From contig NZ_JH992941.1 in NCBI RefSeq assembly GCF_000315485.1, positions 1,271,312-1,335,311 of the forward strand: a stretch of DNA of 64,000 bases, read 5' to 3'. The notes below the pieces were generated by a model. It was not told the origin of the DNA, did not search any database, and was given only the letters and a program-made list of their open reading frames with translations. The DNA comes from Bacteroides oleiciplenus YIT 12058. GTDB lineage: Bacteria; Bacteroidota; Bacteroidia; Bacteroidales; Bacteroidaceae. Positions 35,601-45,400 of the stretch are shown piece after piece. Positions within the stretch are counted from its first letter, which is position 1. Every line of letters begins with the position of its first letter. A program made the translations under genes and the position numbers.

Positions 35601-36595
35601 GGCTTTCCCTGACCAAAGATCTGGTCAATCTGCATCATGGCAACATTACTGTGGAGAGCATCCTGGGGCAAGGTACGTGTTTCACCGTGACGCTTCCTAT
35701 TGATAAAGAAAGCTATTCATCCGATGAATTGATAGTAGAAGAAGCACTGAATCAGTACGTTGTTCCCGACAATGCGAAGGAAGATGGCGTTCTGTCTGAC
35801 GGTACGGATAAGCCTGCTATTCTGCTGATTGATGATAATACGGAGTTACTGTCTGTCATGAAGGAGATGTTCAGGGAGCGATATAGTGTGCTGACAGCCG
35901 TAGACGGACAGCAGGCTTGGGATAAACTGAACAACAATGAAGTGGATGTGATAATCTGTGATATCATGTTGCCCGATACCAATGGTTGGGAACTCTGCAC
36001 CCGCATAAAAGGTGATTTGCGCTTTAACCATATACCTGTCATCATACTTACGGCAAAGAATGGCATTGATGACCGTGTGGCCAGTTACGAGGCGGGGGCT
36101 GACGGGTATATAGCCAAACCGTTCGAGTTGAAGATACTCTTTGCCCGTGTAGATAATCTCATCAAATCTTCAAGGATGCGCCAGGCTGCTTTCCGTAAAG
36201 AGGAGAATATTAATCTGGAAGGCTTGGCCTTCCCCTCAGCCGACAAGCAGTTCCTGCAATCCATCATCGACAGTATCGAGCAACATCTTGAAGAAGCGGA
36301 GTACGACCTGGAACAGCTTGCCACAGAAATGAATATGTCCAAGTCTACCCTATATCGCAAGATAAAGTCCATGACCGGGCTAACACCTTTGGACTTTGTG
36401 CGGAATATAAAGATGAAACGTGCCTGTATGATGTTGCTTTCCCGCACGCAGAACATATCGGAGATTGCTTATGCCGTAGGCTTCAGTACTCCCAAGTATT
36501 TCACCAAATGCTTCAAGGATGAATTCGGGATTACACCGACGGAATATCAACAGAAACAGAGTGGAGGAGGCCAGCTTTTACGTGAAGATAATTAA
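32651..36595 (+). CDS. Hybrid two-component system regulator (HTCS)
   Basis: 1314 residues. Order: signal (to about 20), periplasmic two-part beta-propeller of Reg_prop repeats (IWIGT, LWLPS and similar, about 25-650), Y_Y_Y domain (about 665-745), one membrane helix (about 755-780), histidine kinase with His805 (FTNVSHELLTP) and ATP-binding boxes NLLSNAIKYTP, DEGVGIP and GIGLSLTKDL, receiver with Asp1104 (ICDIMLPDTNGWE), and AraC-type helix-turn-helix (about 1215-1310). Such proteins bind an oligosaccharide in the periplasm and turn on their PUL. The flanking glycosidases make this the local activator. The paired direct repeats at 36607 and 39673 are likely binding sites. Confidence 0.96.
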   Translation: MRYLLLCIFLLLGGLCASAQHMLSRQFPFFNQLSSNEIFNIHQDREGYFWIGTTNGLSRYDGYQLNTFRSDYKNQNVLTNNSITTINDNDSYVWIGTQRGINLYDKQTCRVIPFPDARFRDKVIDAITIDKEESVWIAAAGKMYRCDSAAHVVKEYELGASNRYVINHIYIDKEKQLWGVGSCGIFRYEPETDSFFRYPPFGNGHSAYVMCQDSSGNYWIGTWGEGLWQFLPDAQKGGHYKRHDIGKSGVESVIFSLEQDDTFGYLWMLSYAGLHAFRCASGGILEKVDIHDLVDTHMMYTRIHKDKEGNLWLPSFDMAYTIFFDNSNVDNYLLPQLKEEMGWDANILNLCQSQDSVMWFRQDRYGLCLYDLSRNLFADSGLGEVNLVVKSLHKPGVWINSSFSPHVMRVTQRGMKVQVEEDINVGGVNNLIEDKGGNLWISTWTNLNVKRPDDGTLVVSGGDIPGMAILTKDVQGEIWGMSGDKQFYRLSCVDGQVVCELKGQVSAISDKEAINNICIDRKGCLWLNTSWGRVFRSDEAMKTFENVSLDNVLDDCTVLGLLSDENNVWIIANKKVLQYNVDSQTFRNYSTADENIMVDVFRYKAISLDGWGGLYVGGHRGFIHIRPGSAPQGNKIRPSLHITDVKVEDKSVFFAGHSGKNTISKVILNPDDRNIEISFSPLVYSLNARYRVAYRLEGVDQDWIYSDYGRYSAFYNHLSKGTYKFRLKLEYERGKWTESEMLLTLVKEPAFYETWLAYFIYTIFVALCFYTVIRLYMRRIRLKSEVKLQEELTRTKLTYFTNVSHELLTPLTVISCISDYLDQKAPAVHQQSVMLKANVDKLKRLIQQVLDFRKMDVEKLKLNVSEGDIREFILNVCRINFMPLAEKKHITLEAHVNAEAVQGYVDFDKLDKILHNLLSNAIKYTPDNKRICVDVQVVDEAEHKVLVVKVQDEGVGIPGKEIAHIFTRFYSSKRNRGIESNGIGLSLTKDLVNLHHGNITVESILGQGTCFTVTLPIDKESYSSDELIVEEALNQYVVPDNAKEDGVLSDGTDKPAILLIDDNTELLSVMKEMFRERYSVLTAVDGQQAWDKLNNNEVDVIICDIMLPDTNGWELCTRIKGDLRFNHIPVIILTAKNGIDDRVASYEAGADGYIAKPFELKILFARVDNLIKSSRMRQAAFRKEENINLEGLAFPSADKQFLQSIIDSIEQHLEEAEYDLEQLATEMNMSKSTLYRKIKSMTGLTPLDFVRNIKMKRACMMLLSRTQNISEIAYAVGFSTPKYFTKCFKDEFGITPTEYQQKQSGGGQLLREDN

Positions 36596-36606
36596 TCAGG
36601 GGGCAC

Positions 36607-36647
36607 AATCCTTTCATTTGGGTACCTGATCCTGTCATGAAAGGATT
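36607..36647. promoter_or_regulatory. Candidate HTCS operator upstream of the GH-A-like gene
   Basis: ATCCTTTCAT (36608) and ATCCTGTCAT (36629) form direct repeats 21 bp apart. The segment closely matches 39678-39718 and lies at nearly the same distance (about 134 bp) from its start codon. The ends also form a palindrome, AATCCTTTCAT with ATGAAAGGATT. Confidence 0.6.
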
Positions 36648-36740
36648 ATGCACGTTGGATAACCGATTACTGTATCCTCCTTCTCATAGAAAATGGCTTG
36701 ATTTGTTTTGAGATAACCAAACTTAAATCAAAACATTGTT

Positions 36741-39548
36741 ATGAAGAACCCTTGTATCGGTAGTGGAAAATTCTCCAAAAGTAAATCCGTAATCTTACTT
36801 ACCTTATTAGCGTTGGGAGCAGAATCATCTTCTTTGTCTGCCCAGACGGAAGCTGCAACTAACCCAATCGCAGCACAACCTGTTGCCGACCGCAGTGTGC
36901 CTTTTGCTCTTAGCGGACAAGGTGTAATCCGCCCCGTGGAGTGGGGACTGGATACCGCCTGGGCTGATGAAGGCAATATACGACGTGGAAAAGCATTTAT
37001 GGGACAGGTAGACGTGGTGCGTGTTTCTTTCCGTCCTACGCATCCCGTGGTGAACGGTGATCTGGATCCGGATCAGAAGGAATATATCAACACCCGCCTC
37101 AGGTTGGCCGATTTTGCCGGTCCCGATGCCAAACTGACGATGAACAGTGACCATCCTTCTGTGCATGAGTTTTATAAGGGCAATGCCGCAAACTGGGCTG
37201 AGATGATCGACCTTCATACCCGGTATTTCCAGGAAGGAGGAAGAGAGGTTGTTTCTGTTGTCCCGTTTAATGAACCGGATTACGTCTGGACAGGACAAGG
37301 CACCAGGGAAGATTTCTATAATATTGCCGGTGAACTGAAGAAGAATCCCCGCTTCGCAAATATCCGTATTTGTGGCGGAAATACGTTGAACTGTGATGAG
37401 GCCCTTCCCTGGTATAACTTCCTGAAAGACCGTCTTGATGAAGGAAACACCCACCAGTTGGCTGGTGAATTCGATGGTTATGCAGGTTTCTTTGAGGCTG
37501 TCCGTAAAGACGGGAAACATGCTACGGCCGATGAGATGCATAATGTCATGGAGGCGATGGTAGGTCTGGAGTATGGCTTGCAGACGGGTATCTGGTGGGG
37601 CAGCGCAGAGTATGCCCGTGGCGAATTCTGTAGAACCAGCCGTGGCGAACGCCTGGCATATGCCGAACATCGTCCTAACTGGACTGCTGCCTCCGTATAT
37701 CGTGCTCCTGATGGAAAAGTACAGGCTTTCGGCGGAGTTTCCGAACGTCAGGCCACGACCACCACATATCGTTTTGTTTCTACAGAAAGAGATGTATTTT
37801 ATGATGGCTACGGGCCGCAACGGGAATACTATCTGGAGATGCCCGGAGGAACCGGTTATCAGACGGAGGACCAGAAGAATGCCGAACGCCTTGTGAACAT
37901 TACCTGGGGAGAGGATATACAACCGGCTGTCAACGGACTGTATGTCCTGGTCAACCGAGGCAGCCAGCGTGCCGTTGAAATAACCAATGGCTCAACAGAG
38001 CAGGGAGCCAATGTAAAGACCGGAAAATATAGTACCTCCAAAGCCTATCAGCAATGGTATGTCCGTCCGGTCTCTAACCGTATCGGCGGCGACTTCAGTT
38101 ATTTCTATATTACGTCTTATACCACTGGAATGTCATTTGATGTATGGAACTGGTCGATGGAGGATGGTGGAAATATTGCCATCTATGGTGTGGGTAATGG
38201 CAGCAACCAACAGTGGGTTTTAGAGTATGCCGAAGACGGATGGTTCTATATACGCAGCCGCCACAGCGCCCTGTATCTGGAAGAGGTGGGCTACAACGTG
38301 CAGCAAGGAGACAAAGATGGCTCCAACCAACAGCAGTGGCGCCTGATACCTGCTCCGGCATCTAAAATTGAAATCAAATCCTTAACCGCTCCAACGGGGC
38401 TGACAGCGGAGGGGCAATCGGCATCTGTTCTGTTGAAATGGAACAAGCAGGCGGATGCCACTGAGTATACCATATTGCGCTCGGAAACCCCGGGTGGTGC
38501 CTGTGAGATTATTGCACGCCATGTGGAGGCCACTAGCTTTGTAGAGCATAAGGTTCTGCCGGGAAAGACCTATTATTATACCGTGAAAGCCAATGATGAC
38601 TGTCTGAACAGTTCACCGAAATCCCGGGAAGTGACTACGGCTACTACCGGCGTACATGCCTTGGTGGCGCATTACGCTTTCGACGGCGATTTGGTCGACG
38701 AGACAGAAAACCTGAACCATGGCGCATCCTTGAAAAAGGCATCGTTTACGACCGGCAAAGCAGGCAAGGCTATCCAACTGAATGGTTCAACAGAATTCCT
38801 GCAATTGCCCACGGATATTGCCAACCATCAGAATCTGACTGTTGCCAGTTGGGTGAAGTGGGCGGGCGGTGCCGACTGGCAGCGTGTCTTCGACTTTGGC
38901 AGCGGAGAGAATCAGTACATGTTCCTGACTTATAGTTCTGATACGCAATCCCTTCGTTTGGCAATGAAAAATGGTGGTGAGGAGCAGTCTTTGGAAACAA
39001 TCCTGCCTTCTCCCATACGCGTTGGCAACTGGGTGCACTTGGCTGTTACTGTCGGCGAGGCGGAAGCCGGGATTTATGTCAATGGAGAATTGGCTGTTTC
39101 ATCCGGAGATATTACTATCCGTCCGATTGATATTAAACCATGTCTGAACTACATCGGACGCAGCCAGTTTGCGACCGACCCGATGTTTAAGGGAGCTATT
39201 GATGATTTCAGAGTCTATAATTATGAGTTGCCGGAGGAAGAGATTAAGAAGCTGGCCCAAGGCGAATCAGTAGGCATCCCGACCCCGCAGATATCCGGAG
39301 ATGAATGGTCTATCGGCCCTTTGCCTGCCGACCGGGAATTGCAGGTGACTTATACTTCTGTCCCGTCGTCCGGTAAAGTCTCGTTCCATATTTATAATAT
39401 GCAGGGCGTTTCAGTTCTTTCTTCCGGGATGGCAGCCGGGACTGGTGTTGCAACGTTGAATGTTTCAGAACTTCCTGCCGGACTATACATGTTGCGGCTT
39501 GTAGATGGTAACCGTTCGGCTACGCGTAAGTTCACGGTGAAGCATTAA
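36741..39548 (+). CDS. Exported GH-A-clan glycosidase with ricin, FN3, LamG and T9SS domains
   Basis: 935 residues. A long signal (cut near LSAQ, about 35) is followed by an enzyme-like region (about 50-395) that resembles GH30-type GH-A proteins: Glu178 in VPFNEPDY could be the acid/base and Glu265 in ADEMHNVME the nucleophile, then a beta-sandwich (FGGVSERQATTTTYRF). A ricin-type beta-trefoil (about 400-545, with QQW motifs at QQWYV, QQWVL, QQWRL), a fibronectin III domain (about 550-640), a LamG-like domain (about 645-840) and a C-terminal type A sorting domain (SELPAGLYMLRL) follow. It probably attacks a galactan chain outside the cell. Exact family not certain. Confidence 0.75.
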   Translation: MKNPCIGSGKFSKSKSVILLTLLALGAESSSLSAQTEAATNPIAAQPVADRSVPFALSGQGVIRPVEWGLDTAWADEGNIRRGKAFMGQVDVVRVSFRPTHPVVNGDLDPDQKEYINTRLRLADFAGPDAKLTMNSDHPSVHEFYKGNAANWAEMIDLHTRYFQEGGREVVSVVPFNEPDYVWTGQGTREDFYNIAGELKKNPRFANIRICGGNTLNCDEALPWYNFLKDRLDEGNTHQLAGEFDGYAGFFEAVRKDGKHATADEMHNVMEAMVGLEYGLQTGIWWGSAEYARGEFCRTSRGERLAYAEHRPNWTAASVYRAPDGKVQAFGGVSERQATTTTYRFVSTERDVFYDGYGPQREYYLEMPGGTGYQTEDQKNAERLVNITWGEDIQPAVNGLYVLVNRGSQRAVEITNGSTEQGANVKTGKYSTSKAYQQWYVRPVSNRIGGDFSYFYITSYTTGMSFDVWNWSMEDGGNIAIYGVGNGSNQQWVLEYAEDGWFYIRSRHSALYLEEVGYNVQQGDKDGSNQQQWRLIPAPASKIEIKSLTAPTGLTAEGQSASVLLKWNKQADATEYTILRSETPGGACEIIARHVEATSFVEHKVLPGKTYYYTVKANDDCLNSSPKSREVTTATTGVHALVAHYAFDGDLVDETENLNHGASLKKASFTTGKAGKAIQLNGSTEFLQLPTDIANHQNLTVASWVKWAGGADWQRVFDFGSGENQYMFLTYSSDTQSLRLAMKNGGEEQSLETILPSPIRVGNWVHLAVTVGEAEAGIYVNGELAVSSGDITIRPIDIKPCLNYIGRSQFATDPMFKGAIDDFRVYNYELPEEEIKKLAQGESVGIPTPQISGDEWSIGPLPADRELQVTYTSVPSSGKVSFHIYNMQGVSVLSSGMAAGTGVATLNVSELPAGLYMLRLVDGNRSATRKFTVKH

Positions 39549-39571
39549 AGAGAACACACTGTGCAGAGTTC

Positions 39572-39655
39572 TTGCCTAAGCTTTGGCAAGACTTTGCCAC
39601 AGCCTTGTCAAGACATTGCCTAAGCTTTGGCAAAAGGATGGCAAAGCTATGGGAA
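39572..39655. repeat. 22-bp array with TTGCCTAAGCTTTGGCAA units
   Basis: Units start at 39572, 39594, 39616 and 39638, exactly 22 bp apart. The first and third contain TTGCCTAAGCTTTGGCAA; the others are variants. AAGCTTT lies at 39578 and 39622, and variants at 39600 and 39644. Confidence 0.85.
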
Positions 39656-39672
39656 CGGCTGGTTCAAGCAGG

Positions 39673-39718
39673 GTATAAAATCCTTTCAATGGGGTATAAA
39701 ATCGTTTCATGAATGAAT
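39673..39718. promoter_or_regulatory. Candidate HTCS operator upstream of the GH2 gene
   Basis: GTATAAAATCCTTTCA (39673) and GTATAAAATCGTTTCA (39694) are direct repeats 21 bp apart, about 137 bp before the start. The block matches 36607-36647 at most positions. Confidence 0.6.
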
Positions 39719-39814
39719 TGTATCCCGTCGATAACCTGTTTTTATCCTTTCTCTTAATCTGCAAAGGACTTATTTTGTCCCTCGGATTATTCAACTTAAA
39801 TCGTGATTAGTATT

Positions 39815-42247
39815 ATGAAAACAGTAAGCAAATTGCTTCTTATCTGTGTGTTGTTATTCACATTATCACCGGACGCGCTACTCCATGCATCCGACAGGAA
39901 AACTCTTTTCGATAAAAACTGGAAATTTCATTTGGGCATTGTTGCCAATGCCGAACAGCCGGAATACAATGACAGCCGCTGGAGAGTTCTTGACCTTCCT
40001 CACGATTGGAGTGTGGAACCGTTACCTTTCCAGAAAGAAGGCGTCACCATCGGCCCCTTCTCGCGTATGAGCGAAGGAAATGTTGACACAGGACAGACCG
40101 TAGGTGGTGAAGGCTGGTACCGGAAAGAATTCACGCTTTCCGGAAGTGATGCCGATAAACGCATTGTTCTCTATTTTGAAGGAGTATACAATCAGTCCGA
40201 ACTTTGGATAAATGGCAAGAAAGCCAATTTCAATGTCTATGGCTATACGTCCTATAAAGTAGATATTACTCCTTATCTGAATGTTCCCGGTATCCCGAAT
40301 ACGATTGCCATGAAAGTGGTGAATGCGGGGCGTAATAGCCGTTGGTATGCCGGTTCGGGCATCTTCCGCCACGTATGGCTGATAAAAACCAATAAACTTT
40401 ATCTGGATAAATGGGATACTTTTGTTGATGCTTCCGAACTGCAAAAGAAGGATGCTGTAATAAAGTTCTCTACTGTTATACATAATGAGGGCCTGCAAAA
40501 TAAATCAGGTAAAATAGGTATTAAAATATATTCGCCTGCCGGAAACGAAGTGTTTTCAACTTCACAAGACGTGGAACTCTCTGATGAGACTCCGGTGGCA
40601 GCATCTTTCTCAATCAAAAAGCCCGAATTATGGTCAGTAGATACACCGCTGCTTTATACGGCGGAAGTATCTCTTTTTTCAGACGAAAAGGAATACGATA
40701 AGATTACAGTTCCTTTTGGTATCCGAACCATCTCCTTCTCTGCTGAGAAAGGCTTCCTGTTGAATGGTAAACCCATGAAACTGAAAGGCGGTTGTATTCA
40801 TCATGACAACGGACTGCTGGGGGCCGCAGCCATCGACCGTGCCGAAGAACGGAAAGTGGAATTGTTGAAAGCCAACGGATACAATGCCGTGAGATGTTCG
40901 CACAACCAGGTTTCCGAACATTTCCTTGATGCTTGCGACAAACATGGCATTCTGGTGATTCACGAAACCTTCGACCAATGGCAGAGGGCGAAGCGCGAAC
41001 AAGACTATCACCAATTCTTTGATGAATGGAGTGACCGTGACTTGGCTGCATCCGTCCGTCGCGACCGTAACCACCCCTCCATCATTATGTGGAGCATCGG
41101 GAATGAAGTGGAACAACGTGCCGATGAACCCGAGGGAGATCTCATTTCCAAAAGGCTGGTTAACACAATTCGCCAATACGATACTTCCCGTTTCACCACC
41201 ATAGGCTCGAATGACTTCTGGGACAGACGTCACTTCACTTGGGATAAAGATTCTTACCGAATCTTCCGAAACCTGGATGTGGCAGGCTATAATTATGTGT
41301 GGCACAAATACGAAAGTGACCATGCCGCCTACCCCGACCGTGTCATCTACGGCAGTGAATCCTATCCTAAAGAAGCTGCGCAGAACTGGAATCTGGTAGA
41401 GAAGCATCCTTATATAATAGGCGATTTCGTCTGGACTGCCATTGATTACCTCGGTGAGGCCGGGCTTGCCCATGCCCTCGAGCTTGCTCCCGGTGAACAC
41501 AATCCGCAATTCATGGGCTGGCCCTGGTATAATGGCTGGTGCGGAGACATTGATCTTTGTGGCGATAAGAAGCCCCAATCCTACTATCGTGACGTGCTAT
41601 GGCGTGAGCGTCCGATAACGATGGCTGTCCATGCCCCTGTCACTCCCGGTAAGCAAGAAGTGGTAAACGGTTGGGGCTGGCCCAACGAACTTGTAAGCTG
41701 GAACTGGAAAGGCCGTGAAGGGCAGACTATGACAGTGAATGTCTACAGCCGTTCCCCTAAAGTAAAGCTCTACTTGAACGACCGTCTGGTAGGCGAAAAA
41801 GAGACCGGTAAGGAAAACTACACCGCTACTTTCGAACTTCCTTACGAACCGGGTACGCTGAAAGCCGTAAACTCTAAAGGTAGGGAAGAATTTATCCTGA
41901 AAACTGCCGGAGCGCCTGCCGCCATTCGTCTGACTGCCGACCGTAGCAGGATTAAAGCCTGCAAAGACGACCTTTCTTACGTGAAGATAGAGGTGGTGGA
42001 TGAAGATGGAAATGTGGTTCCCGATGCTTTCTTCCCTGTTAAGATAGAATACTCCGGCGAAGGACGTGTCATAGCCGGTGGTAATGCAGCTTATGATGAT
42101 ATGGAGAGTTTCCGTTCACTCACTCCGAAAACGTTCCGTGGCAGAGCCATTGCCATCGTTCAGCCCACGGAAGAAAAGGGCGGGATACAGGTGAAAGTAT
42201 CTGCCGAAGGGCTGCCGGATGCCTCTATTGCAATTGAAACGCATTAA
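39815..42247 (+). CDS. GH2 beta-galactosidase-type enzyme
   Basis: 810 residues from the ATG at 39815 (MKTVSKLLL, signal cut near LLHAS); the in-frame ATG at 39803 is less likely. It has the sugar-binding jelly-roll (about 20-200), an Ig-like domain, the TIM barrel with acid/base Glu431 (WSIGNEVEQR) and nucleophile Glu515 (VIYGSESYP), then a DUF4982-like domain and a C-terminal Ig-like or BIG-type domain. GH2 covers beta-galactosidase, glucuronidase and mannosidase; galactose specificity is inferred from the GH42 and GH51 neighbours. It is likely controlled by the 39673 operator. Confidence 0.92.
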   Translation: MKTVSKLLLICVLLFTLSPDALLHASDRKTLFDKNWKFHLGIVANAEQPEYNDSRWRVLDLPHDWSVEPLPFQKEGVTIGPFSRMSEGNVDTGQTVGGEGWYRKEFTLSGSDADKRIVLYFEGVYNQSELWINGKKANFNVYGYTSYKVDITPYLNVPGIPNTIAMKVVNAGRNSRWYAGSGIFRHVWLIKTNKLYLDKWDTFVDASELQKKDAVIKFSTVIHNEGLQNKSGKIGIKIYSPAGNEVFSTSQDVELSDETPVAASFSIKKPELWSVDTPLLYTAEVSLFSDEKEYDKITVPFGIRTISFSAEKGFLLNGKPMKLKGGCIHHDNGLLGAAAIDRAEERKVELLKANGYNAVRCSHNQVSEHFLDACDKHGILVIHETFDQWQRAKREQDYHQFFDEWSDRDLAASVRRDRNHPSIIMWSIGNEVEQRADEPEGDLISKRLVNTIRQYDTSRFTTIGSNDFWDRRHFTWDKDSYRIFRNLDVAGYNYVWHKYESDHAAYPDRVIYGSESYPKEAAQNWNLVEKHPYIIGDFVWTAIDYLGEAGLAHALELAPGEHNPQFMGWPWYNGWCGDIDLCGDKKPQSYYRDVLWRERPITMAVHAPVTPGKQEVVNGWGWPNELVSWNWKGREGQTMTVNVYSRSPKVKLYLNDRLVGEKETGKENYTATFELPYEPGTLKAVNSKGREEFILKTAGAPAAIRLTADRSRIKACKDDLSYVKIEVVDEDGNVVPDAFFPVKIEYSGEGRVIAGGNAAYDDMESFRSLTPKTFRGRAIAIVQPTEEKGGIQVKVSAEGLPDASIAIETH

Positions 42248-42284
42248 TCTCTGACATAACCGATAGAAAGCTGAACTGGCTTTG

Positions 42285-42312
42285 GCACAGTCTTGCCTTG
42301 GCAGGACTGTGC
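42285..42312 (+). terminator. Terminator between GH2 and SusC
   Basis: GCACAGTCTTGCC (42285-42297) pairs with GGCAGGACTGTGC (42300-42312), allowing one G-U, followed by a T-rich stretch (GTCTTTTCGG). SusC/D therefore probably have their own promoter. Confidence 0.75.
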
Positions 42313-42418
42313 AGTCTTTTCGGCTTTATATTATTATACACTTCCAACTTAAAACAAGATATATATCCCAATATATAATAAAAGAATCTAACTTATTTTT
42401 TAACTTTAATCTAATAAG

Positions 42419-45400
42419 ATGATGAAGTCAGTATTATTGAAAAACAATCGGAGAGTCCTTGCCGGACTACTCGTTTGCACTGGTTTTGTTTGTAGTTATC
42501 CCTCTGTTGTCATGGCAGAGTCGGCTGACGCCTCAGTGCAAATCGTTACTCAAAATCAGACACCACAGAAACGTACTCTGGTAGGAACAGTTGTTGACGC
42601 CTCTACCGGAGAAACACTGATTGGTGTGAATGTGAAAGTACAAGGTCGGGAAGGGGGCACCATCACCGATGTTGATGGTCGGTTCAAGATTGACGTTACG
42701 AGCAAGACGGAATTGATATTCTCTTATATCGGTTACAAACCACAGACGCTGATGGTAGGCGATCTGGGTGTGATGACCGTGAAACTGGAATCGGACAACG
42801 AGGTACTGGATGAAGTTGTGATTGTAGGCCAGGGTACACAGAAGAAAGTATCCGTGACGGGCGCCATCACTACCGTGAAAGGAGCTACTTTGAAAGCGCC
42901 TTCCTCTTCACTTACCGGTTCACTGGCCGGAAAATTGGCGGGTGTGGTGTCTATGGTGAATAGTGGTGAGCCGGGTTCTACTTCCGAGTTCTATATTCGT
43001 GGTATCAATACATTCGGCAGTTCGGCATCTCCGTTGATTCTGCTGGATGGCATTGAAATCTCGTCTGCCGATTTGAACCGTATTCCCGCAGAATCCATCG
43101 AAAGCTTCTCTTTGCTGAAAGACGCCTCGGCAACTGCTATCTACGGTAACCGTGGTGCAAACGGCGTAATGTTGGTGACCACCAAGAAAGGTCAGGAGAA
43201 TACAAAGGCTACCGTCAATGTATCTCTGGAAGCCTCTTACTTCAAACCGACAAAGGTGACGAAGTTTGCTGACGGTGCCACTTACATGCGCACTTACAAT
43301 GAAGCGGCGCAGGCCAGAAGTCTGACTCCGATTACATCTCCCAAATTCAGTGAAGACCAGATACTGAACACGGAGCTGGGTACCAATCCTTATGTGTATC
43401 CTGATGTGGACTGGTTCGATATGATTTACCGGGACGGTAATTACAATCAGCGTGCCAATGTCAATGTATCGGGTGGTGGTTCGCGCGTGACTTACTATAT
43501 GAGTCTTCAGGCCAACCACGATACGGGACTTCTCGATGCACCGGATTATTACTACAATCCAAACATCAACAACTGGCAATATAACTTCCAGAACAACATC
43601 TCTTATAAGCTGACCACTACTACTACCATCGACATGCGTATGATGGCTCAGATAGGTAATATGCAAGGTCCAAACTATAAGACTACAGACTTGTACAACA
43701 TGGTGATGCGCACCAATCCGGTGGCATTCCCCGCCTATTTTCCCCAGCAAGATGGTGATGAAGGTTTCATCCGTTTCGGTGGAGCGGAAATGAAGCCGGG
43801 CGTTGTTGGCAAAAACCCCTATGAGTATATGATGAGTTCTTTCAAAGAAACCAATTTCAATACGCTGAATACTTCCATCGCATTGAACCAGGATTTGAAG
43901 ATGATTACCGAAGGTTTGAGTTTTAAAGCATTGGTGAACTTCAAAAACTGGTCGGAATCATCTTATAACCGTTCTATCAAATCCAATATGTATAAGGTGA
44001 AGGACGGTTCATGGAATCCGGAGACAGGTACTTATGAAATGCAACTGTTGCAAACCGGTGACCAGTTCCTTAGCCAGTCTGATATTGCCCGTAATTCGGA
44101 CCAGACTTTCTATTTTGATGCCCGTCTGGACTGGAGACGTAGTTTCGGCGACCATAATCTGTCGGCTATGGCCATGTACATGATGCGTGAATATCGTCAG
44201 ACGCAGTTGCCGAACCGTAACCAAGGTTATTCGGGACGTGTGACGTATGATTATGCCAACAAATATCTGCTTGAGTTCAACTTCGGTTACAACGGTTCCG
44301 AGCGTCTGGCTTCCGGTCAGCGTTTTGAGTTCTTCCCGGCTGTTTCCGCCGGTTGGGTAGTGAGTTCCGAGAAGTTCTGGGAGCCGGTCAGCAAATATGT
44401 CAACCATTTCAAGATCAGAGGTTCCTATGGCCTTGTAGGTAGTGATGCATTTGCCGGTGGTGCTCCGCACTTCCTCTATCAGAATAACATCGGTATAGGC
44501 AAGGCGTTTGACTTCTGGACCGGACTTCCGTCAAGCGAAACTAATAAGAAAGGTCCTGCCTTCTGGGTGCTGGCTGTGGAGAATGCCGGATGGGAGCATG
44601 TGAAGAAGTTCGATATCGGTGTCGATATGGTACTGTTTAATGAGGTGAATATTACGTTCGATTATTTCCATGACGTACGCGACCGTATTCTGATGGCTCG
44701 TGCATCCTGGCCTGTCATGTTGGGATACTGGGGATCAACTCCCTGGAGTAACATCGGAGAGGTAGTGAATCAAGGTGTTGAATTGAGTGTGAACTGGACG
44801 AAGCAATTCGGGAAAGACCTGACGGTAGATTTCCGCGGCAACTTCACTTACAACCAGAACGAACAGAAGTATGTGGACGAACCCGACTATCCGTATGTTT
44901 GGCAGACCAATACCGGTAAGCCGTTGAATACTCACAAAGGATACATTGCCGAAGGTCTTTTTTCCAGCGAAGAGGAAATAGCTAACTCTCCGGACCAGTC
45001 GCAATTGAGTGCCAATATCATGCCGGGTGACCTTAAGTATCGTGACGTCAACGGTGACGGTAAGATTACTTCCGAAGACCAGGTGATGATTTCACCCTAC
45101 AACCATGTGCCCCGCATCCAGTATGGTTTCGGTCTGAACGTGGTCTACAAGAACTTTGATTTCGGTGTATTCTTCAACGGCTCGGCAAAACGCAAGATTA
45201 TGATTAACAGTGGTATGGCTCCGTTCTTATCAGGCGGTGGAGATGGCGAAGAAGGCGAGACACTGGAAAGAAACCTGATGGAGTGGATTGCAAACGACCA
45301 CTGGTCGGTGGACAATCCGAATCCCAATGCCGCTTATCCGCGTCTGGGTATCAGCAAGACCGATATCAACAACAATATACAACCCAGTACCTTCTGGCTA

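Noticed and set aside
36607..36647. Terminator of the HTCS gene
   Set aside because: The palindromic ends could pair, but no U-run follows, and the match to the GH2 upstream region favours an operator.
40679..41578. 299-codon frame on the minus strand
   Set aside because: Antisense to the catalytic barrel of the GH2 gene.
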